Part shown: piece by piece, positions 61,563-64,000 of the stretch
Layout: each line of letters starts with the position of its first letter
How positions within the stretch are numbered: position 1 is the first letter of the stretch
Assembly (NCBI RefSeq): GCF_008033445.1
Contig: NZ_VNKO01000002.1
Span: forward strand, 62,001-126,000
Length of the DNA: 64,000 nucleotides
Direction of reading: 5' to 3'
Source of the DNA: Vulcaniibacterium gelatinicum
GTDB lineage: Bacteria > Pseudomonadota > Gammaproteobacteria > Xanthomonadales > Xanthomonadaceae
Translations under genes and position numbers: made by a program
The notes under the pieces: generated by a model
What the model was told of the DNA's origin: nothing
The model's input: the letters and a program-made list of their open reading frames with translations, nothing else
Databases searched by the model: none

Positions 61563-62648
61563 CTAGCCCGGGCGTTCCAGGAGCGGGGCCAGGCGCGGTT
61601 CCAGTTCGGCGCGGCGCCAGCCGGAGAGGGCGCCGGGCCAGTCGTGGCCGTCGAGCAGGGCCTCCAGCCAGCGCCGCGAAGCGAGCACGCCGTCGGGCAG
61701 GCCGAGTTCGGCGCTGCGCGCGGCCACCGCGTCCTGCAGCCGGCGCAGGGCGGCCTTGTCGCGTTCGTCGCCGGCCGCGGCGCGCGGGGCCTGGTCTTCG
61801 TCCGGCAGGGGCGTGGCGAGGGCCTGCCAGATCGCGTCGGCGAGCTGGCGCGGGGCCTTGGGCGTGGCCTCGAGCAGGCGCTGCAGCGCCGCGCGGTCGG
61901 GCGGCGGATTGCGCGCCAGCGCGGCGGCCAGCTCGTTGTCCAGGATCCAGTTGCGCGGCCGGTCGCTGGCACGGGCGTAGGCCTCGCGCCAGCGCAGCAG
62001 GCGCAGCAGGCGGCGCTGCGCGTCGGGCGTGAGGTACTGCGCCGCGCGCAGCGACAGGTGCGGCCAGCGCTCGCCCTCGTCGCTGGCGGCGGTGGCGAGC
62101 AGGCGCGCGCTGTCCTCGGCGGCCCAGGCCTCGCGGCCGAGCGCGCGCAGGCGCGCGGCGAGCGCGTCGTGCAGCGCGTGCAGGTGGCGCACGTCGTCGG
62201 CGGCGTAGGCGAGCTGGGCCGGCGAGAGCGGGCGGCGCAGCCAGTCCGAGCGGGTCTCGCCCTTGGCCAGCGCCGTGCCGGTGAGCTCCTGCACCAGCCG
62301 CTGGTAGCCCATGCCGGCGCCGATCCCGGCCAGCGCGGCCGCGATCTGGGTGTCGAACAGCGGTTCGGGCAACACCCCGCAGCCGCGCTGCAGCGCGATC
62401 AGGTCCTCGCTCGCGCTGTGCATGACCTTGAGCACGCCGCGGTTGCGCAGCAGCGGCGCCAGCGCCTCGCCCATGCCCGGCACCAGCGGATCCACCAGCA
62501 GGATGTCGTCGCCGATCGCCAGTTGCACCAGCGCCAGCTGCGGCCAGTAGGTGCGTTCGCGGATGAACTCGGTGTCCAGGCCGACGCGGTCGGGGGGCGA
62601 GGCAAGGCGGCGGCGCAGGTCGTCGGGGTCGGAAATCCAGTGGCTCAC
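61563..62648 (-). CDS. rnd: ribonuclease D
   Basis: 3'-5' exoribonuclease in tRNA and other RNA trimming. The 361-residue protein has the DEDDy exonuclease domain (about 1-190) with 'VGLDTEFIRERTYWPQLALVQLA', the second Asp in 'MHSASEDLIALQ', and 'LAYAADDVRHLHALHDAL'; HRDC domains follow (about 205-290 and beyond). The start is GTG 62648 ('SHWISDPDDLRRRL'). It sits 39 bases from the tRNA-Ala gene, read in the same direction, with no obvious link. Confidence 0.92.
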   Translation of the reverse strand: MSHWISDPDDLRRRLASPPDRVGLDTEFIRERTYWPQLALVQLAIGDDILLVDPLVPGMGEALAPLLRNRGVLKVMHSASEDLIALQRGCGVLPEPLFDTQIAAALAGIGAGMGYQRLVQELTGTALAKGETRSDWLRRPLSPAQLAYAADDVRHLHALHDALAARLRALGREAWAAEDSARLLATAASDEGERWPHLSLRAAQYLTPDAQRRLLRLLRWREAYARASDRPRNWILDNELAAALARNPPPDRAALQRLLEATPKAPRQLADAIWQALATPLPDEDQAPRAAAGDERDKAALRRLQDAVAARSAELGLPDGVLASRRWLEALLDGHDWPGALSGWRRAELEPRLAPLLERPG

Positions 62649-62798
62649 GGTGCGGAAGGGGAAGTGCCGGAGCGCGAGCCTAGCAGGTCGCGGAACATTC
62701 CCGGTTCGCGGCGTGCGATCCGCGCCCAGGTTGCCGCGGACACGGCCGATGGCCTAACGTCGGGCGTCCCGCTTCCGGGCGTCGAGCGTGGGGGACGA

Positions 62799-64000
62799 TT
62801 GCGCGCGCTTCCGATCGTGGCCGGCCTGTGCCTGTGCCTGCTGCTCGCGGCCTGCGAGCGCGGGACGCAGGCGCCTGCCCCCGATGCGGGGCGGCGTGCG
62901 CCGACGGTGACGATCCGCGATGACGCGCCGGTGCCCACCCCGGTCTGGGAGGCGCCTGCGGTGCAGATCGCGCCGGCCCAGGCCGGCCAGGCGCTGGCCG
63001 AGGCGGAGGCCGCGCTGCGGGAGGGACGCCTGTACGCCGGCGAGCGTGACGCGTTGCCGTTGCTGCTGGCGCTGCGCGCGCTGCGGCCGGACGATACGCG
63101 CATCAGCGCGGCCTTCGACCGTGCCCGGGCCGCGCTGCTCGTCCAGGGCCAGGCCGCGCTCGACGCGCTGGAAGACGACCCCGGGGCGCTGCGCCGCGCG
63201 CACGAGATCGCCGGCGTGGCGCAGGCGGTCGCGCCGGACGATGCCGAGGTGCGCGCGTTCCTCGACCGCCTGCAACGGGTGGACGCGGCCCAGGCCCGCA
63301 ACCGCCGCGGCGAGGCGGAATTGCGCGCCGGGCGCCTGGGCGAGCGTGGCGGCGGCGCGCTGGCCCAGTTCCGCGAGGCGCTGCGCCTGCATCCGGACGA
63401 TGTCCGTGCCCGGCAGGGCATCGCGGCGGTGGAGAGCGCGATGATCCGCCGTGCGGAGCTGTCCGCCGAGCGCGGCGATTTCGACACCGCCGAGCGCTGG
63501 CTGGCACATGCCGCCGAGGTGCGCCCCGCCATGCCCACCGTGGACGCGGCGCGCGAGCGGGTCGAACAGATGCGCCGCGCGCGCATCGCGGCGCTGCACG
63601 ACCAGGGCCTGCGCGCGCTGCTGCAGGAGGGCGGCATCCCCGAGGCGCGGCGCCGGCTCGACGAGATCCTGCGCATCGCCCGCCCCGGCGATCCGGCGGC
63701 GGCCGAACTGCGCGAACGCATTGACCTGGCCGAGCATTACGGCCTGTTCCGCCCCGGCCAGCGTTTCACCGACGCGCTGCAGGGCGGCGGCCGCGGACCG
63801 CGGATGGTGGTGGTGCCGCACGGCGGCTTCCGCATGGGCGCGGTGGAGGGCGACGACAATGCCGCGGACGCCGAACGCCCCGCGCATTACGTGCGTTTCG
63901 ACCGCGGTTTCGCGATGTCCGCCACCGAGATCACCGTGGCCGAGTTCCGGCGCTTCGTCGAGGCCACCGGCCATCGCAGCCGCGCCGTGCGCCGCGGCCA
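62799..64000 (+). CDS. TPR-containing lipoprotein with a SUMF1 (FGE-like) domain, cut by window end
   Basis: The frame is open from 62799 to the window end (400 codons so far). The signal peptide 'LRALPIVAGLCLCLLLAAC' ends in a lipobox. Residues about 60-310 are TPR-like helical repeats ('GGALAQFREALRLHPDDVRARQGIAAVESAMI', 'GDFDTAERWLAHAAEVRP'). From about 335 a SUMF1 / formylglycine-generating-enzyme domain starts ('MVVVPHGGFRMGAVEGDDNAADAERPAHYVRF', 'MSATEITVAEFRRFVEATGH'). I chose TTG 62799 because GGGGGA lies right upstream; GTG 62817 is the alternative. The product is probably a periplasmic or outer-membrane-attached protein of unknown function, and the C-terminus is missing. Confidence 0.7.
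   Translation, partial: MRALPIVAGLCLCLLLAACERGTQAPAPDAGRRAPTVTIRDDAPVPTPVWEAPAVQIAPAQAGQALAEAEAALREGRLYAGERDALPLLLALRALRPDDTRISAAFDRARAALLVQGQAALDALEDDPGALRRAHEIAGVAQAVAPDDAEVRAFLDRLQRVDAAQARNRRGEAELRAGRLGERGGGALAQFREALRLHPDDVRARQGIAAVESAMIRRAELSAERGDFDTAERWLAHAAEVRPAMPTVDAARERVEQMRRARIAALHDQGLRALLQEGGIPEARRRLDEILRIARPGDPAAAELRERIDLAEHYGLFRPGQRFTDALQGGGRGPRMVVVPHGGFRMGAVEGDDNAADAERPAHYVRFDRGFAMSATEITVAEFRRFVEATGHRSRAVRRG

Overview
The window is a chromosomal stretch of a very GC-rich gammaproteobacterium, most likely a member of the Xanthomonadaceae/Lysobacteraceae (Luteimonas, Thermomonas or Lysobacter type). The reasons are the gene families present (a YdbH/YdbL-like pair, nagZ next to methylthioinosine phosphorylase, a ccoNOQP-ccoGHIS run, an AniA-type nirK with a cytochrome c tail) and the strong third-position GC bias. 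There is no rRNA operon, insertion sequence, prophage or CRISPR array. Two tRNA genes are present, Arg-CCT and Ala-CGC. The assignment to a family is inference; no database was searched.

Layout. Positions 1-31532 are mostly housekeeping: the end of recO, an orphan receiver-HPt protein, a YdbH-like envelope pair, rlmD, a CYTH protein, nagZ-hpt-mtnP, a cold shock gene, an aidB-like dehydrogenase, an ABC exporter, an ECF sigma factor with a membrane anti-sigma candidate, a GAF-GAF-GGDEF-EAL protein, an aldehyde dehydrogenase, xseA, ispG, a large secreted subtilase, a small YadA-like protein, an EamA transporter, murB-pyrD, an amaB-like dehydrogenase, tRNA-Arg and a first FNR. Positions 31551-43297 hold the complete cbb3 oxidase set (ccoNOQP, a small unknown membrane protein, ccoGHIS and a SafE-like protein), two divergent universal stress proteins and an MgtC/DUF4010 membrane protein. 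Positions 43317-61373 form a nitrite/nitric oxide respiration island: azurin, SCO, nirV, nirK, sirB2, nnrS, two sensor kinase systems, a c-di-GMP protein, a quinol-type nitric oxide reductase, a second FNR and hemN. The right end has tRNA-Ala, rnd and a truncated TPR lipoprotein with a formylglycine-generating-enzyme fold.

How the genes fit together. Eight TTGAT/TTGAC-N4-ATCAA/GTCAA palindromes lie upstream of ccoN, both usp genes, nirK, nnrS or the kinase facing it, the second kinase, norB and hemN. Two FNR paralogs with all four cluster cysteines are encoded here. This looks like one low-oxygen regulon: cbb3 oxidase for microaerobic respiration, NirK plus quinol NO reductase for nitrite to N2O, azurin as electron carrier, SCO for copper, HemN for anaerobic heme. 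No nitrate reductase and no nosZ are visible.

The most interesting items are (i) a membrane NarX-family kinase between nnrS and norB whose first PAS domain keeps the residues that bind heme in FixL, (ii) an adjoining kinase / single-receiver / receiver-PAS-GAF-GGDEF-EAL operon behind an FNR-like box, which would link oxygen or NO status to c-di-GMP, and (iii) a short inverted-repeat element inserted in frame inside the essential gene murB.
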